From assembly GCA_013423385.1 (NCBI GenBank), contig BLZA01000032.1, positions 620,001-684,000 on the forward strand: a stretch of DNA of 64,000 nt, written 5' to 3'. A program made the translations under genes and the position numbers. Numbering within the stretch: position 1 is the stretch's first letter; each line of letters begins with the position of its first letter. Of this stretch, positions 34,915 to 45,553 are shown one piece after another. A model generated the notes under the pieces. It saw nothing but the letters and a program-made list of their open reading frames with translations. It did not search any database and was not told where the DNA came from. Source of the DNA: Naganishia liquefaciens. Lineage: Eukaryota > Basidiomycota > Tremellomycetes > Filobasidiales > Filobasidiaceae.

Positions 34915-36268
34915 CTACGTGACTGTGATCACCTCCCCCTTGGCATCCTTCAACACGACAACATCACACGGGATCCTCTCCCCCGTATCCATGTAGACGA
35001 CCGACGTCTGATCCAACGGATCCGTCCTGCGGCATACATCGTCAGCGCATGTCCCTCCAAAATACCATGCGCCAAGGCGACAGGAAACTCACTTGATACC
35101 CATCTTTTCCATCCAACTCCTACCCAACACGCAATCAAAATTGGTCTCCTCGGAGAGCATGACCGGATGCGAGGCCGTCTTGGAGCCGACGGTGATGGGG
35201 ATGGAGCCGAGGTTGACGAGGCCGGCGTAGCCGTAGGTACCCATGCCTGACTGTGAGCGGGCGCGCGAGCGGGCGATAGCGAGAGAGCGAGTTGATGGTC
35301 AACAAAGCGAGTCGAGGAGGATGAGGAAATGGGCGTCAATATGTCGTTGGAGCGCCGTAACGAGCCATTCCGCAACACTCACGGTCTTTGGGATCAGGCC
35401 ATGCTTGAGCGCAAATGGCCTCGAGACGTAGACGTGTCGGTACCCCTGCTTCAACAGCATCCTCACTGCCCCAGATCTACATCAGCTCGATATACAAAAC
35501 CCAAAGCTCGAGGGGGTTAGGGGGCGGGAGGGAGGAGCTCACCATTATCCACGTTTCCAACCTTGCCAACGACCGTGCGCACTCCGTTCCCCGCATGAAA
35601 CTCCTTCCACAGCCGCTTATGCTTATCCCCCGCGCTCTCCTGTCCCTCCATGCTCTGCGGCACATCCACAATGGCGCCCGTCCCCGGATGCACGCTCTGC
35701 TTGCTGACGGACCGACGAGAAATGGTGCTCTTGATGCTCCGTGCCGATCGGGCGACAAAGTCTCGTGGGTTCAAGTGGTGGTGTGACGCGTGCGCTTGGT
35801 GCTGCGATGCGGCGGTGGTTGGTGCGGCGGGAACGTAGAGGGATGGAGTGGAGCCGTTTGCGGGTTGTGGACTTGGGGCCAGGGCTTTGTAGAGGCCGTT
35901 CGAAGGGGCCGAGGTTTGAGTGGATAGGTACGGTGAAGCGAGGTGCAAGGTGATGTGGGATGTGGTCGAGGGGTTGAACCGCTGTAACAGGATCTCGAGG
36001 TCGTCGTCTGCCCGTTGGTTTCAGCCAGAGAAACACGGTTTTCTGAATGCGAGAAGGACCGACCATCCGCGAGCGTCCACCTCCCACCATCAAACTCATA
36101 CCGCAACCCGGCGCCATCCCTTCCTTCCTTGATCGCCTCGACGGCGTCCCCCTTGGGCACGCCCGCCTTGCGTGCGATCCGCTCGAGCAACGCCGCGGTG
36201 GATTCCCCTTGCCGGAAGGGGAGCGCAAACGAGTGCGTGGGGGTGTGGATGTTGAGGAGCATGGGCAT
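34915..36268 (-). CDS. Unknown fungal protein with ubiquitin-like start and retropepsin-like C-terminal domain
   Basis: I do not know this protein. Five exons (36064-36268, 35543-36007, 35383-35465, 35093-35250, 34915-35026) give 340 residues with consistent phases. Residues 1-95 (MLLNIHTPTHSFALPF at the start, then DDDDLEILLQRFN) look like a ubiquitin or PB1-type beta-grasp domain. A Ser/Pro/His-rich linker follows. Residues 215-340 run GVRTVVGKVGNVDN, VSRPFALKHGLIP, then FDCVLGRSWMEKMGI and end KDAKGEVITVT. Spacing of the last two blocks recalls a retropepsin-type barrel, as in Ddi1 (ubiquitin-like plus protease). The usual Asp-Thr/Ser-Gly triad is not seen where the fold would place it, so any enzyme activity is doubtful. 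The five introns argue for a host gene. The domain reading is inference. Confidence 0.72.
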
Positions 36269-36724
36269 TGTGCGTGTCCGTGGAAGGGGAAAGCGGGAGG
36301 ACGCAGGGACGCAGGGACGCAGGGACGCAGGGACGCAGGGAAGCCGGGTGCCTTGCTTATAGCGCGGGCGGGGAAGAGGAGAGTGCGCCCGGCTACGTCA
36401 TTCCTTGTCCCCGCGCGCGTGCGAGGCCGAAAGCGGAAAGGGACAGCCACCAGCGGGGGTTTTTCCGCGGCAAAGCAAGGGTCGTCACGACGATCTCAAT
36501 AGTAGTGGTACGGTAGAACGGGACGGTTAGACGAGTCGACATTTAGATTCATTGCTTGCACTCGGATACACGACGAATTATAAGACAAGAAGCGAAAAAG
36601 CAAAAGAGCTTGCGAAAGTTTAAACAAAACATTTGTGAGAATCCACGTCGGTCACTTCGACCGCAACGCGCTGGCACCATCCGTGCTTTCCTCTATCCAA
36701 CGGTCAACGGTCTCTTCCGTCCGC
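36269..36724. other. Intergenic with short tandem repeat
   Basis: About 455 bases from the ubiquitin-like gene's start to the PMP3 stop. It holds the 8-base tandem repeat listed separately. Nothing else is recognised. Confidence 0.5.
36301..36340. repeat. Tandem repeat, ACGCAGGG x5
   Basis: Five perfect copies of the 8-base unit ACGCAGGG lie 33-72 bases upstream of the ATG at 36268, so inside the likely promoter or 5' UTR. Such repeats often vary in copy number between strains. Confidence 0.9.
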
Positions 36725-37682
36725 TTAATACTTGAGAACTAGAGAAACACGCAAGCGTGCATCAGCGATCCTGCTCAATGCCACACGAGATACCTAAGAC
36801 TCACTGATGTACAACGCGTGCTGAGAACGAGAAATAAAGAAAAGGAGCAAGGCAAGGTCAGCACCGGATCCCATTGCTCGAGACGGGATAGGGATCCGAC
36901 GTCAAGTGCGCGGGACGTACGATGATACCGGGACTACAAGCAAGAAGAAAATCAGCATTTCCCCTTGCATGGCGCGAGAGCACAGTCGGGGGACTCACAT
37001 GTATCCCAAGATGGTCAACAAGACGTTGATCCCTACGACAAATCACCACGTCAGCCTACCATTCTCTATCGGGTTCGCTCGCGAGGAAAAGGCGCGCAAA
37101 GGGGGGAGAAAAAGGGGCGGGACGTACAGAAATCAGCGCCACAGCCACGTTCGAGGAAGACACCGACGGGCGGGAGAATGATCGCAAAGATCTGTTTTTT
37201 TTATATATCAGCGAAAGAGGGGGTCAGCGTGTTCTGTATGGGCGTGAAGGAGAACTATGGCGGCGAAAGGACCGGCGGGAGGTAGGAGACTGGGTTGTCG
37301 GGTCGTGTGTCGAGTGGGATGGTCCGCGACAGGAGCGGACCTGTCATTTGCAAAGCGTACGACTTGGTTCCTTCAGCTTTCCGGGTAGGACGCCAAAGAA
37401 TCCGCTCTTGAAAACGCCAGACCTCCTATCCCCTCGAACGCCCAGACGCCTCTTGTTCCACGCAACTCGTCCACCCGTCGACTTTGCCTTTTATCGTTCC
37501 GATCCCAGAGTCGCCCACAGCGATCCATCTCCATGACGAGCCGAAAGGAAGATAGAAATGGGCGAGGATTTCGCGAAAGACTTACGATCTTGATGATATC
37601 GGAACCGGCTAACGAGCGCAGAGACAACGTGGTCAGCATTCGTTCCTCCCCGTGGATCCGATGGATACGCACTGAAAGGCAT
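36725..37682 (-). CDS. PMP3: Plasma membrane proteolipid PMP3 (UPF0057), seven exons
   Basis: A tiny two-span membrane protein that affects cation tolerance and membrane potential in fungi. It escapes simple ORF calls because it is spread over seven coding exons: 37673-37682, 37586-37608, 37128-37191, 36999-37032, 36921-36933, 36805-36820 and 36725-36738. The total is 174 nt, 57 residues, the exact family length. The protein starts MPFTGSDIIKI and has IFAIILPPVGVFLERGCG, then NVLLTILGYIPGI and the family end HALYIILKY. All phases agree and every intron is GT-AG. Four exons are 16 nt or shorter. A Trp replaces the usual Leu or Phe before INVLL. Confidence 0.95.
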
Positions 37683-38553
37683 GGTTTGAGGAGTACTGTT
37701 GGCAAGTTGTTTCGGTGAGGCGAGGTTACAATGTATCCATCCCAGAGAATGGCCAACTCGCAACGACACCGCCCTGTGGATTTAATAAGTATTCCCCCTT
37801 TCCCCGCCCGCGGGCATTCTCGCGTCATCCATTGACTCGCTGATGACGTCGCTAGCCGGGGCGCACCCTCGGGGGGGGGGGGGGCGTTGGGGGTGGCGAA
37901 TTACGCGAGCCGAGGGGCGACTGCGGAGGGGAACGAAGCGGTGGCGGACGTTCTTGGGAGTGGGAAAACGTCGACTGCGGATCGCATCGGATGGGCTGTT
38001 ACGACAATTGTTACGGCATGGCATGGACGAGTGATTGCTGTGGCGTCGCTTTCCTATACGAGTGAATCATACGTGTGCTATTCACTCATTTCGAGATGAA
38101 TCAATCAATATCTAGTACTCTGCAAAGCCCTGGCTGCGGCCTCTCGAGGGATGGAAGACGACGCCCGAGCGTATACGGCGAGGGGACGTCGCGAATGGGG
38201 TTGCCTTGCGAGCGGGAGGAGCTGGATAGATGATTGCACGGGGCCCAAGTGACCGATGGACGGTCTTGGCAAGGGGTCCCTGTTCCGCAGCAAGGATCGG
38301 TTACCAAAGTAATGGCTTCTTTTGGTGATCGGGATGATGGGATAGATACTCGTATGAACGCTTGTCGTCGACGATGGGACAGCGAATCCTGATGGGGAAA
38401 AAATAGCCCGAGGGAGGAACTCTATCGTATACTATATCAAGCGTTGAACCAGTCAAATGGCATGCAAATGCTGACTAGGGCGCCGCATATTCCCCCCCCC
38501 CTTCATACAGCCCTCGAGTTCCGCCAAGACATACATCAGCTCCGACTCTGTCG
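37683..38553. other. Intergenic with homopolymer tracts
   Basis: About 870 bases between the PMP3 start and the ArfGAP stop. It has G14 at 37871-37884 and about C10 at 38492-38501. ORFs here are short. No gene is supported. Confidence 0.45.
37871..37884. repeat. Homopolymer run, G14
   Basis: An uninterrupted run of 14 G about 190 bases upstream of the PMP3 start. It may be unstable and could also be miscounted in assembly. Confidence 0.8.
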
Positions 38554-40058
38554 TCACCGTCCCGATCCGCCATACGCATACCCCTGCTGGCCAAACGACG
38601 GCTGCCCACCGGCATACATCCCTCCCTGCGCCTGCACCCCGCCAAAGTACCCATTGATGCCCATCCCCATTCCCATACCCATCCCCGTCGTCGCGGGCCC
38701 GGGCGTATAAAAACCCTGCATCTGTGGCCCCATCTGCGACATGAACGGATTCCCAAAGGGGGCTTCTTGCAACGGCGTCGATGATGCCGAGAGGTATCCG
38801 CCGTTGTGTATGGATGGGTTGAGGTGCGGTAGAAAGGGCTGCGGCTGGGAAGAGAGGAATGGGTTGGTCGTTGGCTGGATGAAGGGGAGTGGCGAGGGGA
38901 GGGGCGCGGGTTGGGGAAAGGAGCGTTGCATGGGTGCTGTGGCGTCGAGGTTGATGAGCGGTGCGGGATCTGGCGCCGGAGCGGGGGCGGAAACTGTCGA
39001 CTGCGGTTGTGATTGTGATGGTGGTTGCGGTGGTGGCGGTAGCGGTGATTCCTTTACCGACGCCGTGGTGGCCAATGACTTGTCCGCCGTGCGCACGCCA
39101 TCTTGCTTGTACCTCAATCCCTCGGGCGCCTTGGTCACCGGCGGCAACCTGACCTCTCCGTCATACCCATCCACCATACCCATACCCAACAACCTCCCGG
39201 CCTTGCGTCCCTCCCGGCCCCCGCCACCGCCTCCGCCACCGCTTGAAGGCCTGGGCTCACTCGCCATGAAATCCGCCCAATTCGAATCCACATGGGCGCG
39301 CGTCGCGGCGCGTTTCGTACCACTACTGCCACCCGCTGCGGTTCCTGCGCCGTACCCATTGTATCCATACGTCGTCGCGCGTTCCTCGGCCGTATCCCTG
39401 CGCCTCGGCTCACGCGCTTCCGGAATCCCCAACGTATTCCACGAATCCTGCCGTCGTGTTTCTCCGCGCGACCACGACGATGAGGACGACGCAGAGGGCT
39501 CCTTGACGGCGGGCCGGGGTGGCGCTTGGGATTGACGCGGCCGATCAGCGCGGAAAAGCCCGGCCTCGTACTTGTCCCGTATGAAACGCTCCATCTCGCC
39601 CTGTCGTTCCCCAAACTCGGCCGTACTGACCGGGGGAGGGTGTCTCGTCTCGTCCGGGTTCCACACGGCATTTGCCCTGAGGCGCGCAATGGTCCGTCAG
39701 TCGATCACCACACAAGCGGGAAGAAAAGCTGTGGGGGGGAGGGGGGGAAGACGAACCTGGCGTTTCCCATCTCGCGCATTCGATCGACCATCTCGCGCGT
39801 CCAGGTATCCATCGTGACGCTCTTGACGCGCGAGGTATGTGTTCCAAGACTCCGATGAATGCTTGCGCATGAGACGCAGATAAAGATCCCGAGATTGACG
39901 CTCGCCCAACGCGGCGCGGGCGACTTGCAGTCTGCGCATGTTGCTGCGTGCGCGGGAGTATTAGCGGAGGCATGGGGGGCGAGGGAAAGGGGGAACGCAC
40001 TGTTGCCTGGGAGAGCGAGGAGGGACTCGAGGAGGCGGTCCTGTCTTGACTGCGACAT
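38554..40058 (-). CDS. ArfGAP protein, Age2/SMAP type
   Basis: Stimulates GTP hydrolysis on Arf proteins in vesicle traffic at the trans-Golgi and endosome. Three exons (40001-40058, 39757-39943, 38554-39676) give 455 residues. The zinc finger is complete: CADC, then CVSC sixteen residues later, followed by [14 protein letters not shown] with the arginine finger and [10 protein letters not shown]. The rest is disordered and Pro/Gln/Met/Gly rich, with a poly-Gly run and GMGMGMGMG near the end, which suits clathrin-adaptor or coat interaction. I chose the ATG at 40058 because the zinc finger family starts about 15 residues before the first helix; the frame upstream to 40208 also has an ATG, and would add 50 residues of basic sequence. 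Confidence 0.9.
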
Positions 40059-40280
40059 GTTTTCTGGATGGAGACTCAGGGTCAACCGGGGGGAGGATGA
40101 CGCTGAACGGCGCGCGATATCGCACTTGACCTGCCACTTTTGCTTCCGCGGCGATCGCCCGGCGTTGAGGTCAGGTAGTAGTCGGTCATGTCGTGTGACG
40201 GACGGCATGGACAGGGTCGGCTCGACAATGGAATCCAGTACTCGAGAGGTCTATACAGAGGCTACAATGATATGCAATGC

Positions 40281-40299
40281 TCCCCCCCCCGCCCCCCCC
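40281..40299. repeat. C-rich tract
   Basis: A C9 run, one G, then C8, immediately after the SDHAF2 stop codon on its minus strand. Probably in its 3' UTR. Confidence 0.7.
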
Positions 40300-40303
40300 G
40301 TGC

Positions 40304-40983
40304 CTAGATCTTGCCCTCCTGGTTCAACTCGGGCATGACCCGAACGACCCTCCCTTCATTCTTGGCATGCTTCTTGAGCCTATGTAACGTTGTCAGCATA
40401 CATCTCGCGACACGCAGCGATCATACGTACTTTTCGAGCAGACTCGTTCCCGCCCATCGTTCCGGAGGCGTACGCTTCTCAACGGCCCAGTAAAAAATAT
40501 CCCAATCCGGCTCATCCAGCAGCTGTCGTCGTCGAGGGGTCAGTGCACACCACCCAATAGAGATATGCCGATGCTGCGCACCTTGTCAAACTGCTTCATC
40601 TCCTCCTCCTCCATCGTCGGCAAATACTCCTTTGCAAACGTACTCAAGATCAAGTCCGTCTCAAGCGTCCCCCTCTTGCGCGTCTGATACACCAACCGCG
40701 CACGCATCGTCTCGACATCCTCGCCCGTCCTATCCAGCGGCTGCGGCAAGCTCAACTCTTCGTCGAGCGCGTCAAGAGATGTTTGGCCCCGGGGCGAGGG
40801 GACGGCGGAAGGGTCGTCGGCGAGGTGGGGTTGGCTGAGCGGGAGCGGGTATGGGTCCGTGGCGGTGGACGGGCGTTGGGACGGTGGGGTCGGTTTGGAC
40901 TGGTGGACGCCGCGGTAAGCCGGACGCGCGGCGGCGAGACCCAGTGGACGCAGTGAGCGGCGGATGACGGTGCGGGAGAGCAT
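40304..40983 (-). CDS. SDHAF2: Succinate dehydrogenase assembly factor 2
   Basis: Mitochondrial matrix protein (yeast Sdh5/Emi5) needed to attach FAD to the Sdh1 flavoprotein. Three exons (40582-40983, 40431-40522, 40304-40379) give 189 residues. The N-terminal 30 residues are Arg/Ala/Leu rich ([15 protein letters not shown]), a mitochondrial presequence. The conserved core reads [23 protein letters not shown], then [20 protein letters not shown] and ERWAG. It shares a 303-bp divergent promoter with succinyl-CoA ligase beta, the step before SDH. Confidence 0.94.
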
Positions 40984-41286
40984 GTCGAGTGGATGAATGA
41001 ATGGATGGATGGAAATCTGAGCGAGTCGTGGCTGTCGGACGCTCTCGACTGCCCGCCCGATCTGACAACTGTGATATCCCTTGCGCCGCTCCCTCCGCCC
41101 GGATCGCGCTTACGTAACCCGCCTGTCACCCAGAGTCGGTCACCCGGATTTACTCGGCGGCGCTGCTTCCGCTCTTTCGCGCCGCATCACTTTGCGCGCG
41201 GGCAGCGACAAGACGTTATAGGCGATTCTTGGGTGTGCGCGCGGACAAGGGTGGGTCATCGTCGTTCTCCTGCCTCGCATCACATC
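40984..41286. promoter_or_regulatory. Shared divergent promoter of SDHAF2 and LSC2
   Basis: 303 bases between the two start codons. Both genes serve succinate metabolism in mitochondria, so shared regulation is plausible. No TATA or known activator site is clear by eye. Confidence 0.5.
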
Positions 41287-42719
41287 ATGTTTTCCAGAAC
41301 TATCAAGGCATCCAGGACGGCGCTCAAGGTGTGTTTCCCTCTTTGGTCTCATATCATGGACCGCAGCTGATGCACCGTGCGGTGGTAGTCTGCCAACAGG
41401 CAGCAGCAGCGAAACTTGTCCATCCACGAGTACCAGTCCGTTCAGCTGCTCAACTCGTATGGAATTCCCACGCCCACGTCCAAGCCTGCCTTTTCCGCCG
41501 CCGAGGCCGAACAGGTCGCCAAGACGTTCAGTGAGTGTCCCGTCGCGTCGTCTCTTCAAAGACACTCGGGGACTGATGTTTCCCTCGAGAATCCCCCGAC
41601 CTTGTGATCAAGGCCCAAGTCCTCGCCGGCGGTCGTGGCAAGGGTCACTTTGACAGCGGCTTCCAGGGTGGTGTCCACATGGTGGATTCCCCGGCCCAGG
41701 CCGCGGAATACGCCAACAAGATGATCGGCGCCAAGTTGATCACCAAGCAGACGGGCGAACAGGGTAGGCTTTGCAATGCCGTCATGCTGGCCGAGCGAAT
41801 GCCGCCGCAAAAGGAATACTATGCCGCCGTCTTGAATGATCGTGCGCGGGGTTGTCCCGTGTTGGTGACGAGTAGTCAGGGCGGAATGAACATTGAAGAG
41901 GTCGCGCACGACACGCCTGATGCCATCATCACGACGCCGTTGGATTTCAAGACGGGCATCTCGCACGCCGAGGGCGTCAAGTTGGCCGAGCAGCTCGGTT
42001 TCGCGCCCGAGGCCCGGGACAATGCCGCGAGCGTGTTTGAAAAGCTGTACAAGATCTTTGCCGAGCGGGATGCTACGCAGATCGAGATCAACCCGCTCGC
42101 CGAATTGTCCAACGGCGACGTGCTCTGCATGGATGCCAAGTTTGGGTTTGACGACAACGCCGATTTCCGACAAAAGGACGTGTTCAAGTTGCGTGACACG
42201 ACGCAGGAGGACCCGCAAGAGGTCGAGGCGGCCGAGTACGGTCTCAACTTTATCAAGCTCGACGGCAACATTGGGTGTCTCGTCAATGGTGCCGGGTTGG
42301 CCATGGCGACCATGGACGTGCTCAAGCTCAACGGCGGTGACCCGGCCAACTTTTTGGACGTTGGCGGCGGCGCAACAGCCGAGGCCGTGAAAAAGGCGTT
42401 TGAGCTCTTGCTGAGCGAGCAAAAAGTCAAGAGTATCTTTGTCAACATTTTCGGTGGAATCATGCGATGCGATGTAGGTCCCGCTCCCGTGAGACTATCC
42501 CCCTTTGTGCTCAGTGCTAACCCTCGCTCCTCTCAGGTCATCGCCGAGGGTATCATCAAGGCCACCAAGGAACTCCAGTTGACGATCCCCTTGATCGTGC
42601 GATTGCAGGGCACAAAGGAAGCCGAGGCCAAGAAGATGATCAACGAGAGCGGGCTCAAGATCTATCCGTTTGATGGACTGGACGAGGCTGCGGCCAAGGC
42701 AGTCGAGATGGCCAAGTAG
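41287..42719 (+). CDS. LSC2: Succinyl-CoA ligase beta subunit, mitochondrial
   Basis: Converts succinyl-CoA to succinate with substrate-level ADP or GDP phosphorylation in the TCA cycle. Four exons (41287-41328, 41404-41530, 41590-42473, 42537-42719) give 411 residues. The N-terminus [14 protein letters not shown] is a presequence, followed by [13 protein letters not shown]. The ATP-grasp part has [16 protein letters not shown], and the ligase part has [22 protein letters not shown] and [12 protein letters not shown], then LIVRLQGT and the C-terminal helix. All phases agree. The large exon also carries a 288-residue antisense ORF, which is a composition shadow. Confidence 0.97.
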
Positions 42720-42996
42720 AGGGTATTAGTTGACCGCGTGTAATAATGAATCCGATGCGCGTTTCAGGTTGCTTCCGCGGGTATGACCACGGCGTGATTT
42801 CCATCAGTGGATAGCCTTGCATCAGTGTGGCATGGGCTTCCATCAGGTGTTCCCGTGCTTCCAGTAGACTAGCGCCGGGCTTGTCTGTTTGTGGGTTTGT
42901 TTTGATTCTCGAGACAAGAGGCAGATGATCAAGGATCAAGGAGCCAACGCCAGTTTGCCATCCGTGCATCCCCCCGCACCCGCCGTACCCATCGCC

Positions 42997-44544
42997 ATGC
43001 CACCGTTTGGCGCATTTTCGCCCTTTTGCTCCTCTCCCCTCGCGGGCGTCGACATTTCCTCCCCATTGCCCCACTGCAACATCCTCTTCTCCGCCCTCCT
43101 CGGCGTCTCATCCCCCGCCGCGCTCTCCCGTCTCTTCCCGCGTCCAATCCAGATCTACGGGAATCGCACGATCAATGACCCTGCCGCATCCGATCCTGCA
43201 TCGCGCGAGGTAGACCCGAGCGCAAACGTCGATGATCCGCTTGTGCGGGCGTACCTTGAGCGTGCGGGGACGGGCGTTGGAGTGGCGTGTGATGTGGGGA
43301 GGGCCGGCGTCGGTGGTAGTTTAGGGGATATCGGTGCGTTCTGGCGGTCTGCGCAGGAGCGCCTCAGGGCTCATCCTGCTCATCAGCGCAAATCGTCGTG
43401 TGCGGCGCTTGCGTCGGGTTCGTGCTGTGGCTGGCAGTGCGTTCGTTTCGCCGTCGAGCGGCTGTTGGACGCGCAGAGATGACGCATCTTTTAGTAGTCT
43501 GTACCGCTCCAGTTGAAAGACGACACGTGCTCATGGAGGAGGACTCGGATCCAGGGCTTCGCGGTTACTTTGATCTTCAAAATCTTGACAACGGGCAACG
43601 TTCTTCAACAAGGTGTGTACTCGTTCTCTTCTCCATCCGCTACTGAGCCATCCTAGGAAGCGCGGCTCTTTCCGTCACGTCGTCCATCCACCTCGGCCTG
43701 CTCTCCTTGATGGCATGGATCCTCCTGGTCAACGCCTCGGTCGCATTCCAACTCCTCGAGTACGCGCGTCGAAATTCCCTCTGTTGATCGATACGCTGAC
43801 TCCTCCTTAGGGACGGCTCTCCCTCGGCGCTCTTGGTCCTCTACGCCGGTGGCGCAGTCGCGTTTACCCTCTCGGCATTTTTCGCGCTCGACCAGGCATT
43901 CGGAATCAGTGAATTGTTCGCATTCGAGCCTGGCAGTGCCAGTGAGCGGGATCTGGTTAATGAGGCCATGATGGTGTTGGGCTTGTTGTGGCCGTATACG
44001 TGAGCCTCGCGAGAGCAAGGGTTTGACGGGTGAGCTGATTTTGGGGTCAAGCGCGGTGGTGGTTTACTTTCTGGTGATGGCGTATGTCGTGTATTTTCGT
44101 CTGCGAGAGACACGTCCGCTCGGTGAGTCTGATCCTCTGCGGCCAGAGGTCATGGCTGATGGCTGCCAAAGTCTGGTTCACAGTGTCGTTTCTGTTCTTT
44201 GCGGCGGGACAGGCCGCTCAGTTCTTGGCATCTCAGCCGTTGTGCAAGGCAAGTCCATGATATCGACTTGCCGCCCAAAGAAGGGCTAATCATACGCACG
44301 CTCACCAGATCTCGGATGCACGACTCACCGCCGGATTCCTGAATACGTTGCTCGAAACTGTGTCTTCAGGGATGCTGTTTGTGGCATGGAGGGTACGTCG
44401 AGATCACATCCTTGGTTTCTGGACTGGCGCGCTGATGCATGTCTTGCCTAGTCCATTACGGAGGATGATTGGTACGACGATGTGTATGGGTCGGAAGAGG
44501 CGCTCAAGGGTGGAGCGGGAGAGCCTTATGCGTATGCATACTAG
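42997..44544 (+). CDS. CHS7: Chs7-family chitin synthase export chaperone (PF12271)
   Basis: An ER membrane chaperone that lets chitin synthase Chs3 leave the ER. Nine exons (42997-43333, 43387-43493, 43555-43612, 43657-43759, 43811-43999, 44052-44122, 44172-44248, 44309-44392, 44452-44544) give 372 residues, all in phase. The start MPPFGAFSPFC matches the family's short motif and Cys. Membrane spans are IVVCGACVGFVLWLAV, then FAVTLIFKILTTGNVLQQGS, LGLLSLMAWILLVNA, ALLVLYAGGAVAF, VVVYFLVMAYVVYF and FTVSFLFFAAGQAAQ. The end AWRSITEDDWYDDVY is the family signature. The intron at 44249-44308 uses a GC donor. The N-terminal loop is longer than in yeast Chs7. Confidence 0.92.
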
Positions 44545-45180
44545 GCAAACCGAGAGGGGCGCAGTTTTGCGGGTTCGCTTGAATGCGAAGGAGGCTGTAT
44601 TGGCAGGTGCGACGAATATCCCGGGAACATTTTCATGTCATTGGCAAGCCTATCCTGGTTTGTCTGAAAAATCGCTCCGAAGACGCTTCCGCGGAAATAC
44701 AATTGGAATACGCTTGAAGCTTTGTCCACCTGCACTGATCACTAGAATAGGTGTGATAGTGCCGCCGCCCCAGCTCCCTTCAAGGAAGATTTTGCGGGCC
44801 GGGTTCCAGAAGTCTAGCCTGGAGGTCGTCATGCGTTTCCAAGCCCCTGCACCGATGCTTCGGCCTGAAATGTTTGATGGAAACTATTATCGCCAGCCAA
44901 CTCAGAATGTCATTGTCCCTGAGTATCAGTCTGAAACAGGGGATGCTCTCGACCGGGACTGTTCGCTTTCGTTCCTCTGATCGTACCAAAGAGTTGACAA
45001 CTCGCTTGCTTCACATCGCCAAGTCACCATTCGCATACGACAATAATCACATGAATCCAAGGAGCACGATGAAGCGGTCTTGGCCGGGGGCGGAGGAGTC
45101 TTCGTGAAGAAAAAGGAGCAAGTCCACATCTTATCCCTCGAATCATGAGCTTCACGTTTCGAGAGTCCCAGACTTCACCA
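44545..45180. other. Intergenic stretch
   Basis: About 635 bases between CHS7 and the first tRNA of the island. ORFs on both strands have no motif. No RNA gene is seen here. Confidence 0.45.
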
Positions 45181-45183
45181 ATG

Positions 45184-45190
45184 AAAAAAA
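45184..45190 (-). terminator. Pol III terminator of tRNA copy 1
   Basis: Seven A on the plus strand, so T7 on the transcribed strand's sense, 15 bases after the tRNA 3' end. Typical for Pol III. Confidence 0.7.
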
Positions 45191-45204
45191 GAAGTACTCC
45201 TACT

Positions 45205-45303
45205 AGATCCCTGCCGGATTCGAACCGACGACCGACAGATGTCCATATGTTGGCTTGAAACCAGACGTCGAAGTCTGCTATGCTACCACTGCACCAAGGG
45301 ACC
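45205..45303 (-). tRNA. Intron-containing tRNA, anticodon TCG (Arg by code, Gln-like body), copy 1
   Basis: The sense strand folds as a full tRNA: acceptor GGTCCCT with AGGGATC, D arm GTGC/GCAT, anticodon stem GCAGA/TCTGT, variable CGGTC, T arm GTCGG-TTCGAAT-CCGGC, and T at position 73. The loop reads CTTCGA, then a 27-nt intron, then A, placing the intron after position 37 and giving anticodon TCG. The code says Arg, but the acceptor stem, D arm and T73 resemble fungal tRNA-Gln. The intron starts CGTCTGG and can pair with the anticodon stem. A T7 terminator follows. Confidence 0.85.
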
Positions 45304-45553
45304 GGTTGCTGTTTGGTTTCCTCGTTTTGGTCATTGTCGCAATCACAACGCAGCTGATTCTCTATCTATGCATGCGTCGCACATGACAGCTCCAGTCTTC
45401 ACGATTTCGAACCACAAGGAGTCGAGATATCTCAACTCCCTCAAAGCCTCTCTGTGATGGTGCGCAACTTCAATTAGGCGACGCAAAGTGGGCAAGAGTG
45501 AACTCGAGCGGTTTTCCGCGTTTCAGGCCAAGGCGCGGAAGCGGATTTCAATA
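45304..45553. repeat. tRNA island segmental repeat, unit A flank
   Basis: The 250 bases beyond the 5' end of tRNA copy 1 resemble 46054-46316 next to copy 2. Shared pieces include CAGTCTTCACG, AAGGAGTCGAGA, ATCTCAAC, GCCTCTCTGTG, CTCGAGCGGTTTT and AGGCGCGGAAGCGGATTTCAAT. The copies differ at many sites, so the duplication is old. Confidence 0.75.

Noticed and set aside
34915-35465. Reading the retropepsin-like end as an LTR-element fragment
   Set aside because: It sits in a multi-intron gene with consistent phases, and no terminal repeats, reverse transcriptase or integrase motifs are nearby.
35623-36450. 275-residue minus-strand Arg/Pro-rich ORF
   Set aside because: An alternate frame over the ubiquitin-like gene's exons; it runs through supported introns and the 8-base repeat.
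38741-39535. 264-residue plus-strand ORF in the ArfGAP gene
   Set aside because: Antisense of the Pro/Gly-rich tail; low-complexity composition explains its openness.
40059-40208. Longer ArfGAP starting at the ATG at 40208
   Set aside because: It would add 50 basic residues before a zinc finger that normally lies close to the N-terminus; it is possible but less likely.
41556-42422. 288-residue minus-strand ORF in LSC2
   Set aside because: Antisense of the main succinyl-CoA ligase exon, with no motif of its own.
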